Origin: CAYOVG01 sp964407285
GTDB lineage: Bacteria > Desulfobacterota > Syntrophobacteria > Syntrophobacterales > Syntrophobacteraceae
Assembly (NCBI GenBank): GCA_964407285.1
Contig: CAYOVG010000045.1
Span: forward strand, 1 to 27,746
DNA: 27,746 nt
Reading direction: 5' to 3'
Part shown: positions 8,383 to 16,051 of the stretch, in pieces
Layout of the letters: every line of letters begins with the position of its first letter
Position numbering within the stretch: the stretch's first letter is position 1
Notes under the pieces: model-generated
What the model saw: the letters and a program-made list of their open reading frames with translations, nothing else
Databases searched by the model: none
What the model was told of the DNA's origin: nothing
Program-made: the position numbers and the translations under genes

Positions 8383-11079
8383 TCACTCTTCCTCCATCAC
8401 GCGCACTTCTCCTTTGTCCCCATCAACGATGAGCATCCATCCGTCCTCGAGCTTTCCCATGACGCCGGGAACGTTTACGACAGCCGGAACGCCATATTCC
8501 CGGGCAACGATGGCCCCATGCGACAGAAAGCCGCCCGTCTCCATGACAACGGCTGAAGCCTTGAGAAAGAGCGGAGTCCAGGCGGGGTCCGTGGACGGAG
8601 CTACGAGCACCTCTCCGGGATTCAACTTTCCGCCTTCGGATGGATGCCGGATCAACCTGGCTCTCCCCGAGGCAATCCCGGCCGCAACTCCCAACCCCAT
8701 AAGGGTTTTTCCTCCAGCCGAAGGCGCAGCCCCGGCATAGCGGGGCATTTCGTCCACGACGAGGTCCGAGGGCGAAATGCTCTCCAGTTGCGCTTTCCTT
8801 TCCCGGCGTTCGGCAACGAGGATATCGAGTCCTTTCCCGTCCCAACTGCCCTCCAGCAGCGAACGGAGTTCGGACCAGGAGCAGTGATAGACGTCCGGCG
8901 CAGAGTCGAGAATGCCCTTATCCACAAGTCTTCCGCCGACTTCGTTCAGGACCGTTCGAAGCGCTTCACCCATGCGAACGGTTTCCGACTTTCCCGATTC
9001 CCTGAACCCGGCGCTTTCCGCCGTCCTGCGCACCCACCACCGGACCAGCGCCCGCAGGAGTCGTGAGGATTCAGTTTCCACCATGCGTCTTGCCCTCTCG
9101 CCGGCCTCCTTGCGCCCGGCCATCATCTCCCGGAGGTCCGCCGCGCCTGCAAGCCCTCGCACGACTTCCAACGGAAAAGCGGGATCTTCCCTCCACCGCG
9201 GGTTTGCGATGTCGGTTTCATCGACTCCCCTGTGGCCGAATTCATCGATAAAGGAGCGAAACTCCTTCTTGAACGCAGAAGTCTCGGGCAGCGCCCGCTC
9301 CCATTCCCCGGGAGCAAAAGGATCGGAGGAGAAAAACGCCCGGGCGTCCGGGTCGTTGCGCGCAGTCCAGGCCATTTCCATCAGGCGCTCGCCGTGCTCG
9401 GCGCTGGTGACGCCGGCCCGTCCGATAAGGAGCGCATTGGCCATGGCGTTGCCTTTGCCGGGAAAGATCGTCGAAAGAATGTGGACGAGCAGGCTATGCG
9501 AAAACCCGGCATCGCTATTGAGCAGCATGACCATGTGAACGAATTCCATGGCCGACCGGTTCATCTCGTGGAGCACTTCCAGGATTTGTGTATTGTCCAG
9601 GGAGCCGTAATCCCTTTTCCTCCATCGCTCCACCCGGTTCCCGCGCACGGCGAACCTGGACTTCGCTTCTTTCCGGGCCTTCCTTACAGCCGCATAGAGC
9701 CTCAATTTGCGGTATAGGCGCACCACCCGGCGGCCCCATCGCCGTCCGGCCGCCGCGCTTTCCGCGCTTCCCAAATCGATCTCCGGCTGGTGGCCTCCGA
9801 TGAGTTCGTTCGTTTCCGCGGGAGTCACACCGAATGCGTCGTAGTATTCCCACTGCTGAAGCGAAATATTGAGATAGGCCCTTCCCCGGAAGCGCCTGAC
9901 GTACTCGAGGCCGGGCAGCAACGGATAGCCGACCGCTCGAAAGGGCGCGCTCGCCATATGTTCGGTAAGGGTCTTCACCGCGGTCCAACCCAGGGTCGAG
10001 AGCACCATGGGGATAGCGTCCCGCAGGTTGGCGTTGGACCACATGTCGGGCTGACTTCCGAGGGCGGGGTAGGTGTATCTCGGCAGCGTCGTCACGGGTC
10101 TTGCCTGCAGGATGAAAAAATCGGAACCGTCAAAGGCCCATTCGACATCCTGGTGCTCATCGCCCCGGCCCGGCCCATCGAATATGCGCATCAAGATCCC
10201 GCCAAGGCGTACGATCGATTCGTCCTGCAGCGCCTGGCCCTTCCGCGGACCGGGCGCCGCAGACCTGGAGGCAGTTTGCGCCGCGGCGACGAACTCCGTC
10301 CCGCCGCCTTCCTTCGCCACGGTCAAGCCTTCCTTCGCGCCGATCTTCTTTGAGGTTATCACCACGCGCAGAGGCGACGCGGACGACAGGCGGTACTCAT
10401 CCGGATCGATCCGCCCCGAAACGACGGCATCGCCCAGGCCGTAGCCGGCGTTGACGATCAATTCGTCCCGTCGGCCGCTCCGCGGGTTGCAGGTAAACCC
10501 GACTCCCGAAGCGACGGTGTTTACCATCTCCATAATGACCACGGCGGACGCCGGCGGGATTTCCGCAATGCCCATTTTACGCCGGTAGGAAAGAGCTCCT
10601 GGTGTCCACAGGGAAGCATAGCAACCCTTTATGGCGGTGAGGACGGCTTCGAAGCCTCGCACATTGAGGAAAGATTCATAAATGCCTGCAAAGGAAGCCC
10701 TCGGGGTGTCTTCCGCGGCGGCCGATGAGCGCACTGCGACGGGGGCATCGAAAAGTTCGAGAGCGCGCAGGCCGTCTTCCAGCGACTGGCGCACCCTCTC
10801 AGGCATGGCTCCCTCGACGATTCGCTGCCGGAGCGACTCGAGGGCCTTCCGCGCGTCCTCTTCATTCGCGCCTTCCACCGCCGCGGCCGGACTTGAAGCG
10901 GCCATCACGGCGTCCTCGAGGCCGTTTTCGCGAAGGAACTCTTCATAGGCGTCCAGGGAAAGCACGCCTCCGGCAGGGACACGGAATCCGTATTTCACCA
11001 GTCTCGACAGATGCAGGCCTTTTCCGCCCCCGGCCTCTGCTCCCGCCCGGAATGTCTCATCCCAATTCAAAAAAAACAT
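8383..11079 (-). CDS. PEP-synthase/rifampicin-phosphotransferase-like dikinase (ATP-grasp plus swivelling His domain)
   Basis: 898 residues. The N-terminal third is a PPDK-type ATP-grasp domain (about 1-340): GGGKGLHLSRL at the start, PVAVRSSAAAEDTP at 113-126, GVGFTCNPRSG, and QARPVTTLPRYT closing the domain. A poorly conserved middle (about 350-790) has no PEP-synthase match that I recognise. The C-terminus is a PEP-utiliser mobile domain with GGFLSHGAIVAREYG and phospho-His854. The C-terminal PEP/pyruvate TIM barrel of PpsA or PpdK is absent. This order and size match rifampicin phosphotransferase-type enzymes, which transfer the beta-phosphate of ATP through the His to a bound molecule and release AMP and Pi. 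The acceptor is unknown. First gene of the unit; its stop overlaps the alternative GTG of the amidohydrolase. Confidence 0.85.
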   Translation of the reverse strand: MFFLNWDETFRAGAEAGGGKGLHLSRLVKYGFRVPAGGVLSLDAYEEFLRENGLEDAVMAASSPAAAVEGANEEDARKALESLRQRIVEGAMPERVRQSLEDGLRALELFDAPVAVRSSAAAEDTPRASFAGIYESFLNVRGFEAVLTAIKGCYASLWTPGALSYRRKMGIAEIPPASAVVIMEMVNTVASGVGFTCNPRSGRRDELIVNAGYGLGDAVVSGRIDPDEYRLSSASPLRVVITSKKIGAKEGLTVAKEGGGTEFVAAAQTASRSAAPGPRKGQALQDESIVRLGGILMRIFDGPGRGDEHQDVEWAFDGSDFFILQARPVTTLPRYTYPALGSQPDMWSNANLRDAIPMVLSTLGWTAVKTLTEHMASAPFRAVGYPLLPGLEYVRRFRGRAYLNISLQQWEYYDAFGVTPAETNELIGGHQPEIDLGSAESAAAGRRWGRRVVRLYRKLRLYAAVRKARKEAKSRFAVRGNRVERWRKRDYGSLDNTQILEVLHEMNRSAMEFVHMVMLLNSDAGFSHSLLVHILSTIFPGKGNAMANALLIGRAGVTSAEHGERLMEMAWTARNDPDARAFFSSDPFAPGEWERALPETSAFKKEFRSFIDEFGHRGVDETDIANPRWREDPAFPLEVVRGLAGAADLREMMAGRKEAGERARRMVETESSRLLRALVRWWVRRTAESAGFRESGKSETVRMGEALRTVLNEVGGRLVDKGILDSAPDVYHCSWSELRSLLEGSWDGKGLDILVAERRERKAQLESISPSDLVVDEMPRYAGAAPSAGGKTLMGLGVAAGIASGRARLIRHPSEGGKLNPGEVLVAPSTDPAWTPLFLKASAVVMETGGFLSHGAIVAREYGVPAVVNVPGVMGKLEDGWMLIVDGDKGEVRVMEEE

Positions 11080-11122
11080 GCCGCCGTCTTTCCATTTCGG
11101 TTTTCTTTTCGGATGATGCAGG

Positions 11123-11134
11123 CATCGATCGATG
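11123..11134. promoter_or_regulatory. 12-bp perfect palindrome upstream of the dikinase gene (candidate operator)
   Basis: CATCGATCGATG is self-complementary and lies about 44 bp before the ATG at 11079, in the only upstream space not occupied by transposase debris. A regulator-binding site is possible, but a 12-bp palindrome may occur by chance and no convincing -35/-10 pair is visible beside it. Confidence 0.2.
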
Positions 11135-11150
11135 TCGATGATTCCCGGAC

Positions 11151-11653
11151 TTAAGTTTCCACCTCGATTGATTCAAGGTAAATCCGGAAACCCGCAGTTT
11201 GAAGATACGGGAACGACTTTTTCAGACCGCCGTTGCGCCATTCGGCATGCGTTACAATATGGGGTGTGTCATCATCGCAGGTCTCGGTCACATGGGCCTT
11301 GTAGCCGACCCACGGCTTACCCCGCTTAAGACTGTATCCGGCCTCCAGATCGTGGGGGGAATGGATCAACTGGGCAGAAGGCGCCACATCCGGATCTTTG
11401 CGCCGGCGGGGCGGGTTCTCCGGTCCATGGTATTGCCTGGACACAGACCTGCCGCAGCACCTCCACCGCCGGTTCGGCGCGGACTTCTCCGGGCGTGTCC
11501 TCGGAGTCGTACACGGCCCCAAGATACGCGTACCGCATCGGCAGCCTGTTGGTCGGACAGCCCTTCGGCGAACTGCATCCCGAGAATGAGCGCAAGCCGT
11601 GCGGGATCTTCCGAGGGATGCCCCCTATGGGAAAAGAGAGCTAAACTGTGCAC
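11151..11653 (-). pseudogene. Degraded IS1182-family-like transposase (N-terminal and middle pieces, frameshifted)
   Basis: Reading on the minus strand, one frame starts with LFSHRGHPSEDPARLALILG and MQFAEGLSDQQAADAVR, a typical N-terminus of this transposase group. The match then jumps to a second frame (AEPAVEVLRQVCVQ) and a third (YHGPENPPRRR, then SPHDLEAGYSLKRGKPWVGY and KAHVTETCDDD). At least two frameshifts and a large internal deletion separate the pieces, and the catalytic C-terminus is missing. A C-terminal piece of the same kind of protein lies on the opposite strand at 14080-14262. The element is dead. It sits directly upstream of the dikinase operon and may have reshaped its promoter (inference). 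Confidence 0.75.
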
Positions 11654-11671
11654 TGGTGTAGATAGGTTCTA

Positions 11672-12928
11672 TCATTTGTTCGATGGACCGGCCCCTTTGA
11701 GCACGGCATGGAATCCAGGCGGATCTTTCTGCCATGGATAGCCTTTGGCGGCCATGCTATACCCTAAATTGAAGAGTTGACGCATGTACCCGGTGTCGAA
11801 ATCTTTTGTATGCTCGACTTTGAAAGAAGGTGGAATATAGGCGAGGTTGAAGTCGACGCCGTCTCTTTGCGCGAGACTGTGAATGATATAGAGATCACCG
11901 ATTCCCTGCGTTCGAATTAGGGAACTTATAGCTCTGCCGGCGATGCTCATTGTCCTGCGCTCGACCTCCGCCCATTCGGGATCGAGTCTCGCGTTTCGAA
12001 TGATGTAGAGATTACGCTCCCGCACTATCCCACGTTTCCTCGATTCCTCCGCGATTGAGAGGCTAGTGGGATAAACAAACACCTGTGCGATGGTACCGCC
12101 GTCGACATGCATCTCCTGGTATTGCTTCCCATTTGCCTCAACATCCATGAGCACCGGAGGGAACGCCCCCGGGATCGCCGCGGATGCGATCATTATTTCA
12201 TGAAATAGCTGCAATGCCTTGGGATGACCGCTCGCTGCGATCTTTCCCATGTTCCATATAACTCCGGTGCGGGAGTCGAGGTCGGTTGTGCCGATCAGGA
12301 GCATTCGGCCCTTTGCGTGCTCGGCTGCGACGTCGTTCAGCGTCTTCTGGTTTACGTAACGTTTCACCAGGTCGTAAAGAGGAGTCGTATCGGCCATGGC
12401 ATCCTTCAAGATGCCGGAAAGAAGATTTCTTGACTTGAAAATGTCCGTCGCTGAAGTGTTTGTGTATACGTGCTTCAGCACGTGGTCGTACTCCGGGCCA
12501 AGGAAGGCGAAGGGCGCTATCAAGGCCCCGGTGCTGATACCCGTGATACCCTTGAACCGAGGCCTGTTCCCCGCCGCCGTCCATCCGACAAGCAACCCGG
12601 CGCCGAAGGCGCCGTCATCACCTCCACCGGAGATGGCGAGAAAGCTAACCGGGGGCAAGTCTCCCCGGTACCCGGAGGCGGCAAGAAAAGCCTTTTCTCG
12701 CTCTAAGGATTCTATACCATCCTGGAGAAATTCTTCGGCTTCCGCATCGGCAAAATACCGAACGCCGGGCATGCCGGGAATCTCTGCCGAAAGGCGCATC
12801 TTCTGGGGCACGGCCGGTTGTCGGGTCAATGTGGCGCATCCCTGTGCAAAGAGAAGACACAAGGCGCCCAGAACGGCAAGAAGCCTCACATCGCAGTCGT
12901 TCCTCTGTGGCTGGTCAATCTTACGCAT
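11672..12928 (-). CDS. Patatin-like phospholipase, predicted lipoprotein
   Basis: 418 residues from the ATG at 12928, preceded by AAGGG; an in-frame ATG 15 codons upstream lacks a ribosome site. The N-terminus is a lipoprotein-type signal (LLAVLGALCLLFAQGC) with Cys31 as the likely lipidated residue; the -3 residue is Ala rather than Leu. Patatin signatures: oxyanion loop SGGGDDGAFGAG (100-111), nucleophile elbow GISTG with Ser132, and the DGG motif with Asp276 completing the Ser-Asp dyad. It probably hydrolyses acyl esters of lipids at the cell envelope; substrate and leaflet are unknown. It follows the frameshifted outer-membrane protein gene on the same strand after a gap of about 140 bp and may have been co-transcribed with it. 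Confidence 0.88.
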   Translation of the reverse strand: MRKIDQPQRNDCDVRLLAVLGALCLLFAQGCATLTRQPAVPQKMRLSAEIPGMPGVRYFADAEAEEFLQDGIESLEREKAFLAASGYRGDLPPVSFLAISGGGDDGAFGAGLLVGWTAAGNRPRFKGITGISTGALIAPFAFLGPEYDHVLKHVYTNTSATDIFKSRNLLSGILKDAMADTTPLYDLVKRYVNQKTLNDVAAEHAKGRMLLIGTTDLDSRTGVIWNMGKIAASGHPKALQLFHEIMIASAAIPGAFPPVLMDVEANGKQYQEMHVDGGTIAQVFVYPTSLSIAEESRKRGIVRERNLYIIRNARLDPEWAEVERRTMSIAGRAISSLIRTQGIGDLYIIHSLAQRDGVDFNLAYIPPSFKVEHTKDFDTGYMRQLFNLGYSMAAKGYPWQKDPPGFHAVLKGAGPSNK

Positions 12929-13068
12929 GATCACCCTTATCTTACCTGGACGGGTTATTGCTCTCAAAAGCATTCGCGCGTTGTCATTTCCTCAGTTGTC
13001 TTGGGCTCTGCAGGCCGGGCTTAAGGACCTGCCATGAGTAATAGAGCGGCCTTTCCGTGATCCAAACA

Positions 13069-13909
13069 TCAGAATTGAAACGCGACGCCCATGATCGGAC
13101 CATTCATGGCGACATCAAATTCGAATCGGTCGTCGCCGCTGCCGGTTTCGTAATCTACATAGAGTATCCGGTATCCCAGCAATAAAGTCGTGTTCTCGCG
13201 AAACTCCCACCCTACAAGCGCAATAAGATTATAGGAAAAGTCCGAACAGCCGCTGATGCCGTATCCACCTATATCCCCTCGCAGGTTGAACAGTAGATTC
13301 TCGGTGATATTAGCTGTGAAACGTGCTCCTAAAAACGGATCTATCCAGTTCTCATCTCCACCGAACTGAACCCACCGGGTCTGATTGAGCACCGCAAGCC
13401 TGAGATCGAGTTCGGTATCAAGGCTCCAGTATCTACCTCCCAAAAGCACATCTAATGTCAACTTACGCCGGGTCTCTCGTCCTACCGACCATTCTCCCAA
13501 CCGGTAGAACCCACCAAATTCGACGATCCACTGCTCCGTCTTGAGATCGGCGCCTAATGCCGCACGACTTCCCGTGAGATCTTCACCGGTTGAAAGCTTC
13601 AGGTAGGTGAGGTCCCCAAGTAGACCCAACCTGTCTTTCCTTGCTTCAAGATGCAACTGTGCGCCAAAATCCAAGGCGGCGAATATAATTGGAAAAATCG
13701 GCATCAACGGAGGACTCTCGACCTCTAACCGTTACATCGCCATCGACGCCTGAAAAGAAGAGATAGGGAGTAATCGTAAATTCCCACTTTTCTCCGACGC
13801 TTTGTCCGTAAGCCGGTGCTGATGGACAGACGAATGAAAATGCAAGAATCAACACCACCATCGCCGAAATTGGATAGTCACTCTTTCCGTTTCTCAAGAC
13901 TCGGCACAT
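13069..13909 (-). pseudogene. Outer-membrane beta-barrel protein gene broken by a single-base frameshift
   Basis: Frame 1 runs from the ATG at 13909 (GGAG 9 nt upstream) through a signal peptide ending CPSAPAYGQ and the start of a barrel (KWEFTITPYLFFSGVDGDV), then derails near 13690. Frame 2 continues immediately with IFAALDFGAQLHLEARKDR, runs through alternating barrel-like strands (RLTLDVLLGGRYW-type segments, GWEFRENTTLLLGYRIL) and ends in the aromatic C-terminus VAFQF typical of outer-membrane proteins. Removing one base near 13684-13690 restores a 279-residue ORF reading DFSNIFAALDFG. Length and pattern suggest a small porin-like or OmpA-barrel-like protein of unknown function. It is either a recent pseudogene or a sequencing error. 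Confidence 0.75.
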
Positions 13910-14079
13910 GTTTTTACACTCCGTCCACAGATAGTAACCCGCCATGTTTACGCCGGTATCCATTTTTCAGCTTCCTTCAACGAGGAAGGCTTGACGAACT
14001 CGATTTCCGTAGTCCTGAGCCCTCTCCACGAAGGCAAATATCCAAGTAGGCGGCAAAATGACGGCATCTTCCGCATTGA

Positions 14080-14262
14080 GAACCTCGCAAACCATTGATT
14101 GCGCCTCTTGGACAGGATGCCGCTGCCATGCTCAAGACGGCCTACAGACTTCAAACCGATATCGGCAAGGTCATTTACAGGCTCCGCAAGTGCACGGTCG
14201 AACCCGTCATCGGCATCATCAAAGAGGCCAGTGGAATCCGGCGTGCCCGGCTTTCAATGTGA
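14080..14262 (+). pseudogene. C-terminal fragment of an IS1182-family-like transposase
   Basis: An open stretch after a stop at 14077 reads LKTAYRLQTDIGKVIYRLRK followed by CTVEPVIGIIKEASGIRRAR and a stop at 14260-14262. The Y-x-x-R-K-C-T-V-E-P-V-x-G-x-I-K-E pattern is the conserved end of the DDE catalytic domain of this transposase type, carrying the catalytic Glu. Only this end remains: there is no start codon with a ribosome site and no N-terminal half next to it. The stop and following bases belong to dispersed repeat A. Confidence 0.7.
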
Positions 14263-14283
14263 AGCGACTCCATAGCCTGATCA
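14245..14283 (+). repeat. Dispersed repeat A, copy 2 (also at 5262-5299)
   Basis: Near-identical to 5262-5299. Here it covers the last codons and stop of the transposase fragment and about 20 bp beyond it, so the repeat is probably the 3' end of the insertion element. Confidence 0.6.
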
Positions 14284-14613
14284 CCTCCGGGTAACACCAT
14301 CCGGGTGCTCCAATTCCCACCCCTTAACCGAGCAAATCCTGTTCGCACAACACAAATCTACCCGAAACGAGGCCGATTTGGCCCGTCTTTATGAAAATAC
14401 GGTCAAACTGACACCTTGTTGACCCCATCGGTCCAAATTCCGAGTGACCGATCACCCCCCGCTCTTCTTTACCTGCCATGCTCTCCGGCAGGCTGCCGGG
14501 AGGCTGTCCGAGAACTAAGAATTTCGAAAATCCTGGTCCGAAAAGTGGGGGCGGGCACCCAATTAAGGCTGATTTATGGAGTAAGGAACATTGTTCCAGT
14601 GCGTTTACCGGCC
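14263..14613. other. Non-coding stretch with repeats beyond the transposase fragment
   Basis: 351 bp holding the tail of repeat A, repeat B copy 2 (14447-14504), a 15-bp hairpin (14485-14499) and one arm of an 18-bp perfect inverted repeat (14498-14515). No supported ORF. The minus-strand operon ends at 14614, and I see no T-tailed terminator after it. Confidence 0.55.
14447..14504 (+). repeat. Dispersed repeat B, copy 2, with internal hairpin
   Basis: 58 bp similar to 5305-5361. It contains the 15-bp hairpin CCGGCAG-G-CTGCCGG at 14485-14499 and runs directly into the left arm of the 18-bp inverted repeat. Probably insertion-element or REP-like debris. Confidence 0.6.
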
Positions 14614-14661
14614 TTATAGTGGGAATGTTGGTCTATCCTTATCGTTCTCGGACAGCCTCCC
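14498..14661. repeat. 18-bp perfect inverted repeat, arms 14498-14515 and 14644-14661
   Basis: The left arm GGGAGGCTGTCCGAGAAC is exactly the reverse complement of the right arm. The right arm lies inside the last codons of the 183-residue membrane protein, where it encodes SGRLSEN; the left arm lies in the flanking repeat zone, 128 bp away. Complementarity stops at both edges. Possibilities are a fragment of the gene's 3' end copied in inverted orientation, or repeat sequence that now supplies the gene's C-terminus. Confidence 0.6.
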
Positions 14662-15165
14662 AGACTCTTCGGGAACAGGCGACATGAACAGTCGGATCAA
14701 TCCTCCTTCGCCAATCTGCCGCTGGACGACAAACAGCATGTTGTAGATCAGCAAAGCTCCGGACATGCAAATGGTGTTGACCAGAACGTGGTCGGCCCCT
14801 GCATGTTGGAACACCGAGATCAGGGAGGGACCGAGACCACCATATTCATGTCGCCCCTCGAAAGTCTTTTCGAGAAGAAGCACAACGAACACGCCAAAGG
14901 CGTACAAGGCAGTCCGTAGAATGACATCCACCCACGCGGGGCGAGTCCGGACCCACGCTCCCCGCGGGACATGTTCCAGCACGAGCACGACCTTGGCGAG
15001 GACCAGCGCACCGACCAGCGCCCGTGACAACCCGTGAAATTGGATTTGGTATTCAGCAAGCAAGAGCTTCTTTAAAAGCATCAGCACGCCGATCCACACG
15101 GCAGAATAGAGTGTGGTCAGCGCCACCGTTTTGATCTCATGCTTCAATTCCCGTGAGAGAGTCAT
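14614..15165 (-). CDS. Conserved-type integral membrane protein, 183 residues, function unknown
   Basis: Four hydrophobic segments are visible: about 15-36 (TTLYSAVWIGVLMLLKKLLL), 44-63 (LSRALVGALVLAKVVLVLEH), 82-101 (ILRTALYAFGVFVVLLLE) and about 122-147 (VLVNTICMSGALLIYNMLFVV). The N-terminus and the loops are rich in basic residues, and the last 25 residues are hydrophilic. I do not recognise the family. The ATG overlaps the stop of the small upstream ORF (ATGA) and has GAGAGGA 7 nt before it, so it appears to be the last gene of the DUF3604-HupE operon. Its C-terminal codons coincide with one arm of an 18-bp inverted repeat, so the original C-terminus may have been altered. Confidence 0.75.
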   Translation of the reverse strand: MTLSRELKHEIKTVALTTLYSAVWIGVLMLLKKLLLAEYQIQFHGLSRALVGALVLAKVVLVLEHVPRGAWVRTRPAWVDVILRTALYAFGVFVVLLLEKTFEGRHEYGGLGPSLISVFQHAGADHVLVNTICMSGALLIYNMLFVVQRQIGEGGLIRLFMSPVPEESGRLSENDKDRPTFPL

Positions 15166-15461
15166 CGCACGTTCCTCTCACGATTCTCGAGAAGGCGCTT
15201 CCGTTCTATTTGTCCTGCCTTCGAGGCACGAGTTCCCGCGCCCTCACCCCGGGTGTGGAGAACCGTGTTCAATCCATCAACCGAGTCTCCAGCACGCTTG
15301 CTGATTTCTGAGTTACTCATTTCGTTTTCCCGTGGTTTGCGCGGTTTGATCGTTGCGACATGGATTGTCCCAGCAGTTCTTTCGTTCCCTACCGCCTCCA
15401 GGATTTCATCCGACGTTGCATCACACGGCCCCTGCGGTACTGCCTCCCAAGCCTTGATCAA
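15162..15461 (-). CDS. Small hydrophilic ORF, hypothetical
   Basis: 99 residues from a TTG overlapping the stop of the upstream HupE-like gene (TTGA), with its own stop overlapping the ATG of the downstream membrane protein (ATGA). Coupling on both sides is the main argument for its being real. The product is charged, rich in Arg, Lys and Glu, with no signal peptide or membrane segment and no recognised domain. A shorter version from the ATG at 15320 (MSNSEISKRAGD, 52 residues) is possible but also lacks a good ribosome site. It could simply be an untranslated spacer. Confidence 0.4.
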   Translation of the reverse strand: MIKAWEAVPQGPCDATSDEILEAVGNERTAGTIHVATIKPRKPRENEMSNSEISKRAGDSVDGLNTVLHTRGEGAGTRASKAGQIERKRLLENRERNVR

Positions 15462-16051
15462 TACTTACCGTGCGCCAACCAACCGAGCATCAACATCCCG
15501 ACGGCTGCAATCCAACTGCCGGCCACACGCACTGCAATCCGCATCCACGCCGCACGCAGGCTCACCACCATTGCCGGCAACAGTGTCGCCAACACAAACA
15601 CCGTAGTCGTTGCACCGGCCAATGCCGGCCAGTCCCTCCCGCCCGCCGTCATAGTGGCGCCGTTGACGTAACCGTGGAGGAAGCCGGCGCCACATGCCAG
15701 ACTGAGCACGACTGCCCGCGGCAACGCCCAATCCAGCGCCACCAGCATGCCTGACAGCCCGAATGACAGCGTCATGATCACAGGCAGTTCCGCGTTTCCC
15801 GGCAATGTCATCCCGATCAGCCCACCGCACAGCCACGCCAACGGCATCAGCACCAGTACAAGCCGCGCCGCCGCTGCACCGCAAAGCCCGGCCAGCAATC
15901 CCACCCCAATCACCACCAACAAATCGCTCGGCGTCATCGCCAAATGCGCTACGCCGTCATAGAATCTTCCAAACCCCGTCGTCACCAGATGCGCATTTGC
16001 CACCGACGGCCACACACACACCATAACGACGATTCCCGTCAATACTTTCAC
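15458..16051 (-). CDS. HupE/UreJ-like membrane protein (third of three)
   Basis: 197 residues from a GTG overlapping the previous stop (GTGA), with GGAGGG upstream. A signal peptide ends WPSVANA before HLVTTGFGRFYDG. About six hydrophobic segments follow, with LSLACGAGFLHGYVNGATM (118-134) resembling the HG-containing segment of HupE/UreJ proteins. The family's usual HPxxGxDH box is replaced by YDGVAHLAMTPSD, so this is a divergent member. Known relatives are hydrogenase or urease accessory proteins proposed to carry nickel or cobalt. No hydrogenase or urease gene lies in the window, so the metal and purpose here are open. The longer reading frame upstream of the GTG is out-of-frame overlap with the neighbouring HupE gene. 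Confidence 0.8.
   Translation of the reverse strand: MKVLTGIVVMVCVWPSVANAHLVTTGFGRFYDGVAHLAMTPSDLLVVIGVGLLAGLCGAAAARLVLVLMPLAWLCGGLIGMTLPGNAELPVIMTLSFGLSGMLVALDWALPRAVVLSLACGAGFLHGYVNGATMTAGGRDWPALAGATTTVFVLATLLPAMVVSLRAAWMRIAVRVAGSWIAAVGMLMLGWLAHGKY

Noticed and set aside
13948..14154. Minus-strand ORF upstream of the outer-membrane protein gene
   Set aside because: No domain and no ribosome site; it overlaps the transposase fragment on the other strand.
14585..14597. Palindrome GGAACATTGTTCC as a LexA-like operator
   Set aside because: The half-site spacing is one base short of the GAAC-N4-GTTC type, and it lies downstream of a gene end rather than at a promoter.
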